A stretch of DNA of 64,000 bases from Acidobacteria bacterium Ga0074141 (lineage in GTDB: Bacteria > Acidobacteriota > Blastocatellia > Pyrinomonadales > Pyrinomonadaceae). Position numbers and translations under genes: made by a program. The stretch is from assembly GCA_001464665.1 (NCBI GenBank), contig LNDP01000024.1:946883-1010882 (forward strand), given 5' to 3'. Below, piece by piece: positions 28,680 through 37,760 of this stretch. Each line of letters starts with the position of its first letter. The first letter of the stretch is position 1. The notes beneath the pieces were generated by a model, which was not told where the DNA came from, did not search any database, and was given only the letters and a program-made list of their open reading frames with translations.

Positions 28680-28755
28680 GACAAGGAGAAGAGGAGAAGA
28701 GGAGAACAGGGACCGATGGGACCGATCTGCCCCATCGTCCCCATCAGTCACATTT
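28680..28755. repeat. Short direct repeats in the aat-MATE intergene
   Basis: Purine-rich AGGAGAAG units repeated three times, followed by GGGACCGAT twice and a CCCCATC pair that can fold back on it. It lies between the aat promoter side and the end of the MATE gene; no gene is seen. Confidence 0.45.
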
Positions 28756-28766
28756 TGCCTGCTCCG

Positions 28767-30194
28767 CTAGACCACCTGCTGCTTCCATTTGCCGCGGCGG
28801 AAGACAAGTGCCGAGGCAACGGCAAGTGCCGAGAAGGCGATCGTGATCGCCCAGAAGACGCCCTGCGGGCCCATTTCGAAGTGATAGGCGAGCACATAAG
28901 CCAGCGGTATCTCAAAAAGCCAGAAGATGACGAAGTTGAGATACGTCGGCGTAAGCGTGTCGCCGGCACCGTTGAACGAGCTTTCCATCACCATCCCGAG
29001 CCCGTAAAAGGCGTAGCCGTAACCGACGATCCGTAGGCAATCGATGGCATACCGCGAGACCTCGGGGTCGGTGGTAAAGATCGAAACGACCAGTTCGGGA
29101 AAGACGATGAAAAATATCCCGGCGAGCCCGAGCAGGACGGCGTTAAGTATCGCCGCCGTCCAGACGGAGCGCTCGGCGCGTTCCGGTTGCCCGGCACCGA
29201 GGTTTTGCCCGACGAGCGTTGCCGCCGCATTCGCCAGGCCGACCGCCGGCAGGATAACGAAAATGATCACCCGCAGGCCGATCTGATAACCCGCAATGGC
29301 GACCGTCCCAAAGCCTGCGACAACACGCACGAGCCCGCTCCAGCTTAGCGTCGCGATCAGGAATTGCAGGACCGCAGTCCCCGAGAGCCGGACCAAAGCT
29401 ACGAGCAGCGTCGGGTCAAAGCGCCAGTGTTCGGCGCGGATCTCAAGCCTTCCGTTGCCCGGCCGGAGCAGCGTCCATGCTGCAAAGGCGACGCCCGCCG
29501 AGCGGCCGATGACCGTCGCGACGGCTGCACCCGTTACGCCCCATTCCGGAAAGATCCAGATGCCGAAAATGAAGAGCGGGTCGAGCACGATGTTGAGCCC
29601 ATTGGCGATTATCAGCACGCGAAGAGCTATCGCCGCGTCGCCCGCTCCGCGAAAGATGCCGTTGAGCAAAAAGAGGAACAGGATGACGGCGTTCGTGCCG
29701 AACATTATCCGCATGAACGGGAGGCCGAGTTCGATGACGTCCGGCTCCGCGCCGAGCAGGCCGAAGATCTGCCGGGCAAAGATGACGCCGGCGATCCCCA
29801 TCGCTGCCGATACGAGCAAGCCGAGATAAATGACGTGTGTCGCGGCCCGGGCGGCTCCGTCCATGTCCTTTTCACCGACGCGGCGGGCGACCGTTGCCGT
29901 TGCGCCGATGCTAAGACCGACCGCGACCGCATATATGAGCGCAAGCACCGACTCCGTCAGCCCGACGACCGCGACAGAAGCCGCTCCGAGCTTGGCCACA
30001 AAGAACGTATCGACGATGGCGAAGAGAGCCTCCATCGACATCTCAAGGATCATCGGAATGGCGAGAATGATGAGCGCGACCGGGATCGAACCGCGGGTAA
30101 AATCCCGCTCGGTGCCGACAAATGCCTCACGCAAAACGGAAAAGAAAGTGTTTTTTTCAGCCGCCAAAGACGCGCTTTCAGCATTGAAAGACAT
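28767..30194 (-). CDS. MATE family multidrug/cation antiporter
   Basis: 475 aa with 12 predicted transmembrane helices in two related halves. The first half carries EMSMEALFAIVDTFFVAKLG and the second GLANAAATLVGQNLGAGQPE, both MATE signatures. It uses a Na+ or H+ gradient to export drugs or metabolites. The N-terminal ~35 residues before the first helix are polar. Monocistronic by spacing. Confidence 0.9.
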   Translation of the reverse strand: MSFNAESASLAAEKNTFFSVLREAFVGTERDFTRGSIPVALIILAIPMILEMSMEALFAIVDTFFVAKLGAASVAVVGLTESVLALIYAVAVGLSIGATATVARRVGEKDMDGAARAATHVIYLGLLVSAAMGIAGVIFARQIFGLLGAEPDVIELGLPFMRIMFGTNAVILFLFLLNGIFRGAGDAAIALRVLIIANGLNIVLDPLFIFGIWIFPEWGVTGAAVATVIGRSAGVAFAAWTLLRPGNGRLEIRAEHWRFDPTLLVALVRLSGTAVLQFLIATLSWSGLVRVVAGFGTVAIAGYQIGLRVIIFVILPAVGLANAAATLVGQNLGAGQPERAERSVWTAAILNAVLLGLAGIFFIVFPELVVSIFTTDPEVSRYAIDCLRIVGYGYAFYGLGMVMESSFNGAGDTLTPTYLNFVIFWLFEIPLAYVLAYHFEMGPQGVFWAITIAFSALAVASALVFRRGKWKQQVV

Positions 30195-30524
30195 ACAAAC
30201 CTACCTAAAAATAAAGCTATACATTCGGCACGGAGCGTGCCCGGAGCGGTCAGCGGGCGGCCGCGGGCTGCGGTGCCTGTGACCCGAAGGTGACGTGAGT
30301 TTTAGACAAGCGGCTTCAGCATGGTCTTATGAACCTACCACAATTGATCGAGCGAATGAAGTTCTACGCAGGTGAACTCGCAAAAGTTCAGAAAAATTTC
30401 AGCGCAGTTCGCTCTTAGTTTTACAGACGCATTCGCTCTCAAAATGCGGACTTTGCACTGTGCAACCGTTTACCCCTCTAAGGCAACTGAGTTATCATAA
30501 TCTCGAAAATCGAGGAGAACGGCT
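30195..30524. other. Gene-poor interval
   Basis: 330 bases with no convincing gene. A small palindrome GGCACGGAGCGTGCC lies near 30227-30241. A 29-codon reading frame at 30329-30418 (MNLPQLIERMKFYAGE start) has no ribosome-binding site and no family match. Confidence 0.5.
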
Positions 30525-31178
30525 ATGATAAATCAGATCCGCGGCAGCACCATCTGATAACTAACGCGGGAAGAGTTTGAGGAATGTATCAGCCCGTATC
30601 GAGAGGTCGCTATTGACCTTGGTACGGGCGATGGGCGTTTCGTTTTGGACCTGGCCAAGCGGGAACCGGAAACGTTCGTCATAGGAATAGATGCGAACAA
30701 GAAGCCGCTTGAAAAGCCCTCGGTCAGGATCACTCGCAAACCTGTAAAAGGCGGACTTCCGAACGCGATGTTCATTCAAGCTGGGGTTGAGGATCTTCCG
30801 GGTGAACTCGCCTCGGTTTCCGATCGGGTTACGGTCAATCTCCCGTGGGGCAGCTTGCTCCGGGCGGTTCTTCTGACCGATGCGGAAGTTCTTCGAGGTA
30901 TTCGTAGTCTGATAAAGCCCGGCGGCACTTTCGGGGTTGTGACCGCGATCGATCCGCTTAGGGATAGCCAGGAGTTGGAACGGCTCGGGCTCGCCGAATT
31001 GACCGACCGGCATCTTGATGTTGACCTGATCCGGTCGTATCAGAACGCCGGTTTCCGGCGGGCCGAGAATATGAACTCCGAACCGGAAGATGAGTCTCCG
31101 CTAGGGACGACCTGGGGTAAGCGCCTTTCCCGCTCGCCCGGCCGTCTGGTACGCCGGTTCGATTTTGTTGCGGAATGA
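30525..31178 (+). pseudogene. NpmA/KamB-like 16S rRNA (adenine1408-N1)-methyltransferase with two in-frame stops
   Basis: Class I SAM methyltransferase similar to NpmA along its length: DLGTGDGRF SAM motif, GIDANKKPL, KPVKGGLPNAMFIQAGVEDL, NLPWGSLLR and a C-terminal GTTWGKRLS with the conserved Trp. NpmA relatives methylate A1408 in the decoding site and give aminoglycoside resistance. AGGAG precedes ATG 30525, whose frame encodes MINQIRGSTI, matching the family N-terminus, then meets TGA TAA at 30555-30560 and continues in the same frame with LTREEFEE. Without the stops it would be about 216 aa. The rest is intact; without readthrough, translation would have to begin at an internal non-ATG codon such as TTG 30645 (177 codons), inside the SAM site. 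Confidence 0.75.
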
Positions 31179-32362
31179 GCAGACTCAATTGCTCGGCCCG
31201 CCGCCGAAATTCAAGTCTGAAAATGTCCGAAAGCTTTCGCCCTACAAGACGAGAGATGCTTCGCGGCCTGGCCTCGCTGGGGCTGGCGGCGGCGCTTTCG
31301 GGCAACGGATTTTCCTTTTCGCGGCGGGATGAGATCGAGATGCTCGTGCTTGGCGATTCGCTTATCTGGGGCCAGGGGCTGCGTGAAGAGGAGAAGTTTT
31401 ACTACCTGACGAAGCGCTGGCTTGAAGAAGATGTTTTCAAGGGCAACGGGAGCGTAAGGCTGACCGTGAAGGCTCACTCCGGTTCGACCATCAAGCTCGA
31501 CCCCGATGAGCAGGCCGCGCTCGAGCGCGGGAATCGTTCTGTTTTTGAAGAGCTTCATCCCGAGGTAAACGTTTCTTTCCCGACCATCGAAAAGCAACTC
31601 CGGTCGGCCCATTCCGAATACAGCGATCCGGCACGCGTTGACCTGCTAATGCTTAGCGGCGGCATTCCGGATGTCGGCGTCGCGAAAATAATCAACCCGC
31701 TCGAAAGCAACAAGAAGCTCCGCGAGCGGATCGACCTTTACTGCCGCCGGCACATGGGCGAGCTAATCACCGAAGCGGCGGAGAAGTTCCCCGCTTCGCT
31801 TATCGTTCTGGTCGGTTATTATCCGATCATCACGCGCCACAGCCCGATGAAGCGGATCGTCAACGACGTAATGGAGCTCTACAGAGTGCCTGGTTGGGCA
31901 AAACCGCCGATCAATAATCCGGCGACGCGCGCCATCTGGCGGCTCTGGCGAGGGAAGATGATCAAGCGTTCGCGTATCTGGCACGAAGGCTCGAGCGCGG
32001 CGTTCGCCTCGGTCGTTGAGGAGCTTAACGCCTTGGCCGGCCGTGAGCGTGCCGTATTCGTGCCCTCGCCGATCGATGAACGACAGGCCTTTGGCGCAAA
32101 GAATTCGCTGCTTTTTACCGTCGGCCGCAAGGGCAGCCCGGCCGACGCGATCGGCGAGACCCGTCTCCGAGAGTGCCCGCCCGCTCTTTCCGATCTCCGC
32201 CGAGAAACGCGTCTAAAATACAGCACCCGCTTCTGCGAACTCGCCAGCGTCGGCCACCCGACACCGGAGGGCTCCGCCGCCATAGCTGCCGCGATCCAAG
32301 AGAGGCTCGTTCCGCTTCTCGCCCGTCGTTTCAACGGCCGGGTACAGCCCGCTTCAAAATAG
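31175..32362 (+). CDS. Tat-exported SGNH/GDSL-like hydrolase
   Basis: 395 aa from ATG 31175, which overlaps the methyltransferase stop (ATGA); ATG 31223 is an alternative that puts the twin-arginine motif TRREMLRGLA closer to the N-terminus. The signal is followed by the SGNH block I G60-D-S62-L, where S62 would be the nucleophile, a block II-like SGG, and a block V-like SVGHPTPEG with H361. Members cleave esters, often on acylated sugars or cell-wall glycans. The substrate is not readable. Periplasmic if Tat-exported. Confidence 0.78.
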   Translation: MSRLNCSARRRNSSLKMSESFRPTRREMLRGLASLGLAAALSGNGFSFSRRDEIEMLVLGDSLIWGQGLREEEKFYYLTKRWLEEDVFKGNGSVRLTVKAHSGSTIKLDPDEQAALERGNRSVFEELHPEVNVSFPTIEKQLRSAHSEYSDPARVDLLMLSGGIPDVGVAKIINPLESNKKLRERIDLYCRRHMGELITEAAEKFPASLIVLVGYYPIITRHSPMKRIVNDVMELYRVPGWAKPPINNPATRAIWRLWRGKMIKRSRIWHEGSSAAFASVVEELNALAGRERAVFVPSPIDERQAFGAKNSLLFTVGRKGSPADAIGETRLRECPPALSDLRRETRLKYSTRFCELASVGHPTPEGSAAIAAAIQERLVPLLARRFNGRVQPASK

Positions 32363-32426
32363 AAATGGACGCCGCACGTTGCCGTGCCAGCGTCGATCAA
32401 ATGACCCTACGGTCCAAAAGGTTGAT

Positions 32427-34331
32427 CTAGCTTCCGATTACGCCGCCGTCATCCTTGGTGATAACCACCAGCGCCGAACGCGGACGTCCTCCCGCTTCGC
32501 CCTCGGGCCAGGAGCTATAGCGCTTCGGGGCTGCGGCATCGTTGCGGCTGCCTGGCGATTCACCGGGATGCTGAATGCCGACGAACATCGTTTTCTCATC
32601 CGGCGTCACCATCACGCCCGTGACCTCGCAGACATTCGGCCCGGTGAGAAATCGCCGCGTTTCTCGCGTTACCGGATCGGCGCAAAGCATCTGATTGTTG
32701 CCAAATCCCTTATACGAATCGGCACGATTTTCAGGGTTGATGCTGCCTCCGGACACGTCCGTTTGGATCCAAAGGCGCCCACTCGGCGCTACATAAATGC
32801 CGTCGGGCGAGCCGTATTTATCACCTTTTATCGTCGAGCCATGGGCAGGGTTTTCCGGGTCGCCGCAAAGCGCAAAGAAATCCCATTCGAAAGTATCTTC
32901 GGTCCAGTCCTTGCGATGGAACCAGCGAACGATGTGGCCGTACGTGTTCGTGGCCCTTGGGTTGGCAGCGTCGGTAGCCGGATCAGACTCGCGGCCGCGG
33001 CGCGAATTGTTCGTCAGAGTCACGATGCCGGTCAGTGAATCTGAGAATGTGTCGATCCACTCGGGGCGGTCCATCTTGGTCGCACCGGCGAGGTCCGCGG
33101 CCTTTCGAGTGTTGATCAGGATCTCAGCGAGCGTCCAATCTTTCAACGCCGGGTTCGAGGGCGATAGCTCAAGCCATTGGCCTTTTCCGTCGGCAGTAAA
33201 CTTGGCGACGTAAAGCGTTCCATCCTCAAGCGGGTCGATCCCGCGTTGCCGAGACTGCCGCCACGGCAGCCGAGAAACGTATCGGTATATATACTCGAAT
33301 TGTTCGTCATCGCCGGAATAAACGACGACGCGGCCATCGCGAGCCTCCTGGACCTTTGCCCCTTCGTGTTTGAATCGGCCGAGCGAGGTATGTTTGACCG
33401 GGATCGCTTTCGGTGCGAACGGGTCGATCTCAACCACCCAGCCGAAGCGGTTCGCTTCATTCGGCTCGGCGTTGGCGTCGAAGCGTTTGTCGGTCGTATG
33501 CCAGAGATAGCCGGGAACAGATGTGATCCCATATCGCGTTTCGGATTCGGTCCGGTCGCCGGTCTTGCGGAAATAGCCGTTGAAATTCTCTTCGCAGGCG
33601 AGGTATGTTCCCCAGGGCGTAACGCCCATCGCACAGTTATTGATCGTGCCGAGCACCTTCGTCCCGGTCGGGTCGGAGGAGGTCTTGAGCGATGCGTGTC
33701 CCGCGGCGGGGCCGGAGATCTTCATCGGCGTTTGCCCCGTAATGCGGCGAGCGAAACGCGACGGGCGGACGACGCTCCAATCTTTGCCGTTCGCATTCTG
33801 CTTAATTTCTATTATCGAAACGCCGTGTGCGTTCTGCGATTTGGCGGTCTTCTCTGCATTCCAATTCGCCATTCCATCCGGAAAGAGAAGGACGTCGTCT
33901 GTGTATTCATTATTCTGGACTATCAGACCGTGACGCGAGCCATCGATCGGGAAATAGACGAGGCCATCATTGTTCATTCCCCATTGGAGCGATTGATCGG
34001 CTGCGGAATTGCTCGCATCGGGCTTGAATGCCGGGCCGTTCGATACGGGGTCGCCCCATGAGATCAGGACCTTTGCCGTATAACCTTCCGGCACAACAAC
34101 ACGATCAAGCTCCGAAGTCGGGATCGCCTTGAAACCGAGAAGCGAGCCATAGCGTTCAGCCGTCTGGGCCGAAGCCGGGATCGTATTTACAAGCGAACCA
34201 GCACCCGGAACAAGCGCGGCAGCACCCGTCGCCAGAGCAAGGCCGACAAACTTTCGCCGGGAAAGAAACGCCTCGGCTATATCTTCAAACAACTCATTTG
34301 CAGACGGATTTACACCAATATCTTCACTCAC
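32427..34331 (-). CDS. PhoX-type phosphatase / DUF839 Tat protein
   Basis: 634 aa from GTG 34331, chosen because AAGGAG lies nine bases upstream; a longer in-frame TTG start exists at 34394 without one. SRRKFVGLALATGAAAL is a clear Tat signal. The beta-propeller-like body carries GMNNDGLVYFP, NNEYTDDVLLF, NAHGVSI, NNCAMGVTPWGTYLACEENF and a C-terminal GIQHPGE, all typical of PhoX. PhoX is a Ca/Fe-dependent periplasmic alkaline phosphatase that releases phosphate from organic esters. Monocistronic. Confidence 0.88.
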   Translation of the reverse strand: MSEDIGVNPSANELFEDIAEAFLSRRKFVGLALATGAAALVPGAGSLVNTIPASAQTAERYGSLLGFKAIPTSELDRVVVPEGYTAKVLISWGDPVSNGPAFKPDASNSAADQSLQWGMNNDGLVYFPIDGSRHGLIVQNNEYTDDVLLFPDGMANWNAEKTAKSQNAHGVSIIEIKQNANGKDWSVVRPSRFARRITGQTPMKISGPAAGHASLKTSSDPTGTKVLGTINNCAMGVTPWGTYLACEENFNGYFRKTGDRTESETRYGITSVPGYLWHTTDKRFDANAEPNEANRFGWVVEIDPFAPKAIPVKHTSLGRFKHEGAKVQEARDGRVVVYSGDDEQFEYIYRYVSRLPWRQSRQRGIDPLEDGTLYVAKFTADGKGQWLELSPSNPALKDWTLAEILINTRKAADLAGATKMDRPEWIDTFSDSLTGIVTLTNNSRRGRESDPATDAANPRATNTYGHIVRWFHRKDWTEDTFEWDFFALCGDPENPAHGSTIKGDKYGSPDGIYVAPSGRLWIQTDVSGGSINPENRADSYKGFGNNQMLCADPVTRETRRFLTGPNVCEVTGVMVTPDEKTMFVGIQHPGESPGSRNDAAAPKRYSSWPEGEAGGRPRSALVVITKDDGGVIGS

Positions 34332-34493
34332 TATCGATTGCTCCTTGATGGTTAACGGACGAAATTTGCAGGAGTTCTGATTGTACTCTATCAACCTTAC
34401 GATTATGTTAAGTCCTGTGGGGTTGCCGCAAGGCCGCTAGGCTAATCTTGAAATCGTTTGAATTGTGGAGATCGAACTGTATCCTAGAAAGAG

Positions 34494-35624
34494 ATGAAGA
34501 TCGCGGTGGCAATGAGTGGCGGGGTCGATAGTTCGGCGGCGGCTGCGTTATTAAGGGAGCAGGGGCACGACCTAGTTGGCTTTACGATGCAGCTGTGGAA
34601 CCAGCGGCGGCATGTGAATGTTGATGAGAACGGCGACCCGCTGCCCTCGCGATGCTGCTCGCTTGACGATGTTTACGATGCGCGTCGGGTGGCCGATAAG
34701 CTCGGGTTTCCGTTCTATGTGCTCAACCTTGAGAAGGACTTTGACCGCGACGTGGTCGAGCCCTTTATCCAGAGCTATCTTTCAGGCGAGACGCCGATAC
34801 CCTGCGTTGCCTGCAACTCGCGGCTGAAGTTTGCCTCACTCGACCGGATGGCCGTTTCGCTTGGCTGCGACAAGGTCGCGACCGGCCACTACGCCCGCGT
34901 TGAATATGACGAGGCGGCGAACCGCTACCGGCTTTTTCGCGGGCGGAACCACTGGAAAGACCAGACATATTTTCTCTGGGAGTTGACGCAGGACCAGCTC
35001 TCGCGGGCATACTTTCCGCTCGGCGAAATGCTCAAGAGCGAGGTCCGCGACATCGCCCGGGATGCGAAGCTCAACACGGCCGAGAAGCAGGAATCGCAGG
35101 AGATCTGCTTTGTGCCGGACGGCAAGTATTCGGAGTTCATCGACCGTTTTCTTGAACACGAAGGCCGCGAGACCGAGATTCCTGAGGGCGGCGAGATCGT
35201 CAACGCAGCCGGCGAAAAGCTCGGCGAGCACACGGGCATTCATCGCTACACCGTCGGCCAGCGACGGGGGCTCGGAATCGCGCACGAAAAGCCGCTCTAT
35301 GTCGTCCAGATCGAACGCGCCCGCAACCAGATAATCGTCGGCGAGGCGGATGAGCTGGATACGATCGAGTTCACCGCCAAAGGCGTAAATTGGGTGGCAT
35401 TTGACGAACCCACCGAACCGGTACGAGCACTCGTCAAGGTCCGTTATCGCCACGACCCGGCACCGGCGACCATTCACGCACTTCCGGATGCCCACGCACG
35501 AATCGTCTTCGACGAGCCGCAGCGGGCCATAACCCCCGGCCAGGCGACCATCTTTTACGACACCGCCACCGGCGAAGAGGTCGTCGGCGGCGGCTGGATC
35601 GTGCGGGAAACTAAGGACTCGTAA
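34494..35624 (+). CDS. mnmA: tRNA-specific 2-thiouridylase MnmA
   Basis: 376 aa. Puts sulfur on U34 of tRNA-Lys, -Glu and -Gln. The PP-loop SGGVDS is at 8-13, the catalytic Cys pair is C107 ([11 protein letters not shown]) and C205 (ESQEICFV), and the C-terminal beta-barrel is complete. GHYAR and the [15 protein letters not shown] block fit bacterial MnmA. Divergent from phoX; next downstream is a toxin-antitoxin pair. Confidence 0.95.
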   Translation: MKIAVAMSGGVDSSAAAALLREQGHDLVGFTMQLWNQRRHVNVDENGDPLPSRCCSLDDVYDARRVADKLGFPFYVLNLEKDFDRDVVEPFIQSYLSGETPIPCVACNSRLKFASLDRMAVSLGCDKVATGHYARVEYDEAANRYRLFRGRNHWKDQTYFLWELTQDQLSRAYFPLGEMLKSEVRDIARDAKLNTAEKQESQEICFVPDGKYSEFIDRFLEHEGRETEIPEGGEIVNAAGEKLGEHTGIHRYTVGQRRGLGIAHEKPLYVVQIERARNQIIVGEADELDTIEFTAKGVNWVAFDEPTEPVRALVKVRYRHDPAPATIHALPDAHARIVFDEPQRAITPGQATIFYDTATGEEVVGGGWIVRETKDS

Positions 35625-35736
35625 GCTATGGGTAAAACACTGCTTTTTGTGTAGAAAAACGTGTCTCTGCCGACAAGTTGAAGCTTTTTAGTTCTGTTTA
35701 CTTTGTGAGAGACTTGAGCATGTGGAGGATCTTCAA

Positions 35737-35967
35737 ATGTCGACCAATTCTGTGGTTACCGTAACGAAAATGCTCGAGGGGCTTCCTCAATCCGTGCAGG
35801 ACAGGGCGATCGAGCATTTGCGCGAATACCTTGACGAGATTACAGAAGAAATTCGTTGGGACGAGAGCTTTGCCACTTCATCCGATAAACTCTCGCTCGC
35901 AGCCCGACGCGCGAGTGAACAATTCAAGGCCGGGAAAACCGAGCCGCTCGACCTCGAGAGGCTATGA
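35737..35967 (+). CDS. Antitoxin of a ParE/RelE-type pair
   Basis: 76 aa from ATG 35737, with GGAGG at 35724-35728, eight bases upstream. Mostly helical and acidic: VTKMLEGLPQSVQDRAIEHL, then the EFLRxL-like LREYLDEITEEIRWDESFA and an FKAGKTEPLDLERL tail typical of antitoxins that wrap the toxin. No DNA-binding fold is obvious. It overlaps the toxin gene by four bases (ATGA). Confidence 0.75.
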   Translation: MSTNSVVTVTKMLEGLPQSVQDRAIEHLREYLDEITEEIRWDESFATSSDKLSLAARRASEQFKAGKTEPLDLERL

Positions 35968-36227
35968 AGTCGGAAACGACCCCCGAATTCTGGACCGAGT
36001 ATGCGAAGCTGGATGAAGATTTGAAAAAAGCAGCCCGAAAAGCGTATTCGCTTTGGACCGAGAATCATTTTCATCCTTCACTGCGATTTAAGTGCATTAA
36101 CTCGGATGAGAACATTTGGTCCGTTCGCATCTCGAGGAGCCATCGAGCCTTATGCGTCACAGAAGCAGACACGGCTATATGGTTCTGGATCGGGAAGCAT
36201 GATGACTACGAGATGTACTTCGGGTGA
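35964..36227 (+). CDS. RelE/ParE-fold toxin
   Basis: 87 aa with the compact RelE/ParE pattern: EFWTEYAKLDEDLKKAARKA, a HPSLRFKCI strand, WSVRISRSHRAL and AIWFWIGKHDDYEMYF. This subgroup (FWxxY...HPSL..WSVRI..HRA) is annotated as type II toxin; ParE-like members poison gyrase and RelE-like members cleave mRNA on the ribosome. The catalytic mode cannot be told from motifs. Translationally coupled to the antitoxin upstream. Confidence 0.82.
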   Translation: MKSETTPEFWTEYAKLDEDLKKAARKAYSLWTENHFHPSLRFKCINSDENIWSVRISRSHRALCVTEADTAIWFWIGKHDDYEMYFG

Positions 36228-36260
36228 GTAAGCACCACTGTTTGATTCGAGAGTACTAAA

Positions 36261-36449
36261 ATGCCAACACCAAAAAAACGACCCAGCAAGGCGGCGAAGT
36301 CCGCGAAAAAGATCGTTGAGAGTTCAAAGCTTTTGAACGAGAAGACGGAACGCGATCAGCAGAGCGGTTCCGAGTTTAAGGAATCAGTCGTGACGCCGCG
36401 TTCCAACAAATCTGCAATGAAGCCGCGGCCGGACAAGAAGCGCGGGTAG
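36261..36449 (+). CDS. Small lysine-rich basic protein, unknown
   Basis: 62 aa, strongly basic and low in hydrophobic residues (PTPKKRPSKAAKSAKKIVES start). Likely disordered and possibly nucleic-acid-binding. It fits exactly between the toxin gene and the fau gene on the same strand, but there is no strong ribosome-binding site and no family match, so it may be spurious. Confidence 0.35.
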   Translation: MPTPKKRPSKAAKSAKKIVESSKLLNEKTERDQQSGSEFKESVVTPRSNKSAMKPRPDKKRG

Positions 36450-36456
36450 CGAACCG

Positions 36457-37053
36457 ATGAAGAAGGCCGAGCTTCGCAGGCTTTATCTCGATAAGCGGCG
36501 CGGCCTCGCAGCGGGCGAGGTCGCCCGGTTTAGTACTCAGATCGCTGAGCGGTTCTTCAATGAGGTCGATCTCGCGGCCGTCAAAACGCTCCACACCTTT
36601 ATCCGCATCGCGAAGTTCAATGAATTTGACACCTCGATGATCTACTACCGCATCTGGCACGAGCGGCGGGGCATCGCGACCTGTGCCCCGGTTACGGACC
36701 GCGAGACCGGCGAGCTTGAGGCCCGCTATTTTGACGATGCGGCCGTGCTTGCCGAAAGCGATTGGGGCATCCGCGCACCGGTGGGCACGGAAAAGGCCGA
36801 CCCCGAAGAGATCGACCTCGTTATCGTGCCGCTGCTTTGCTTTGATGAGGCGGGACACCGCGTTGGCTACGGCAAAGGATACTACGACCGCTTTCTCGCT
36901 CACTGCCGGCCGGACTGCCTAAAGCTTGGCGTCAGTCTTTTTCCACCTGTCGCGGCAATTGAGGACATCCACGACTCGGACGTCCCGCTCGACCTTTGCA
37001 TCACACCCGACCACACTTTCAGATTCACTGAACCCGACGGATGGGTAAATTGA
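36457..37053 (+). CDS. fau: 5-formyltetrahydrofolate cyclo-ligase
   Basis: 198 aa. ATP-dependent conversion of 5-formyl-THF to 5,10-methenyl-THF. An N-terminal K-ELRRLYLDKRR helix for substrate/ATP contact and the family signature GYGKGYYDRFL near the C-terminus, following VIVPLLCFDEAGHRVG, are clear. Complete length. It converges on mscL across a palindrome-rich intergene. Confidence 0.92.
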   Translation: MKKAELRRLYLDKRRGLAAGEVARFSTQIAERFFNEVDLAAVKTLHTFIRIAKFNEFDTSMIYYRIWHERRGIATCAPVTDRETGELEARYFDDAAVLAESDWGIRAPVGTEKADPEEIDLVIVPLLCFDEAGHRVGYGKGYYDRFLAHCRPDCLKLGVSLFPPVAAIEDIHDSDVPLDLCITPDHTFRFTEPDGWVN

Positions 37054-37098
37054 TACGAAAGTCGCAATAGAACAAGTTGCATCAACCTACTGCTGAGC

Positions 37099-37210
37099 GG
37101 AAAAGCTGTGCTTTTCCGAGGATCCTTCTATATAGATCCTTGCGGCTATGCCGCGGGCGGCATAGCCGCAGATCTTTTAGGGGAGCTTCGGCGAAGCTAA
37201 GCTTCGCCGC
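37099..37210. repeat. Palindrome cluster between fau and mscL
   Basis: Stacked inverted repeats: CGGAAAAGC-tgt-GCTTTTCCG (37099-37119); AGGATC/GATCCT (37120-37141); 13-bp arms TGCGGCTATGCCG-cggg-CGGCATAGCCGCA (37142-37171); and AGCTTCG-g-CGAAGCT (37185-37199), which competes with CGGCGAAGCT-a-AGCTTCGCCG (37190-37210). Only 193 bases separate the convergent genes. Confidence 0.75.
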
Positions 37211-37246
37211 TCGGCGATAGGGGCAAGAGCAAAAGAGGCTGTTGGG

Positions 37247-37684
37247 CTAAGCCGCACTATCGGTCATGTCCTGCTTCGCCTTAAGAATATCCCGTATCTC
37301 CGTCAGCAGCGTTTCCTCAGCCGAAGGTGCGGCCTCGGCTTCGAGGCCCTTGAAAACTCCGATCGCATAACGCGCGAGAAGGAACATCACGAAGGCGACG
37401 ATCAGAAACGTGATGATCTCGTTGATGAATTGGCCGTAAAGTATCAGCGGCTGTTTGGCGGCCTGTGCGGCGGCAATTTGTTCGGGGGTCGAGACCGGCA
37501 TATTGCCGAGGTTGATGACCTTGCTGGAAAAATCGATGCCGCCCGTCAGCACACCGACGACCGGCATTATGATGCCGTCCGTGAAGCTTTTTACAACGGC
37601 GCCGAAAGCCGCTCCGATAATAACGGCGATCGCGAGGTCGAGCACATTTCCGCGAGCGATAAATTTGTTGAAATCGCGAAGCAT
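37247..37684 (-). CDS. mscL: Large-conductance mechanosensitive channel
   Basis: 145 aa. Pore-lining first helix NVLDLAIAVIIGAAFGAVVK with the small-residue pattern, a periplasmic loop, second helix EIITFLIVAFVMFLLARYAI, and an acidic C-terminal helical bundle (EETLLTEIRDIL). Homopentameric inner-membrane valve that opens on hypo-osmotic stretch. The loop is slightly longer and Gln/Ala-rich. It follows the bactofilin gene on the same strand after a terminator. Confidence 0.95.
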   Translation of the reverse strand: MLRDFNKFIARGNVLDLAIAVIIGAAFGAVVKSFTDGIIMPVVGVLTGGIDFSSKVINLGNMPVSTPEQIAAAQAAKQPLILYGQFINEIITFLIVAFVMFLLARYAIGVFKGLEAEAAPSAEETLLTEIRDILKAKQDMTDSAA

Positions 37685-37702
37685 TGTTAATCTCCTTTAT
37701 TG

Positions 37703-37734
37703 AAAAAAAGGGCGGACACATTATTGCCCGCCCT
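37703..37734 (-). terminator. Terminator downstream of the bactofilin gene
   Basis: AGGGCGG (37709-37715) pairs with CCGCCCT (37728-37734); on the minus strand the stem is followed by a T-run (A-run at 37703-37709 on +). Confidence 0.7.
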
Positions 37735-37760
37735 GTTTCTATCCCGATGCTACAACGGCG

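Noticed and set aside
30329..30418. 29-codon reading frame upstream of the methyltransferase
   Set aside because: No ribosome-binding site, no neighbour coupling and no similarity; likely chance.
30555..30557. Selenocysteine coding at TGA 30555
   Set aside because: The very next codon is TAA in frame and no SECIS-like stem follows; the family has no Sec at this place.
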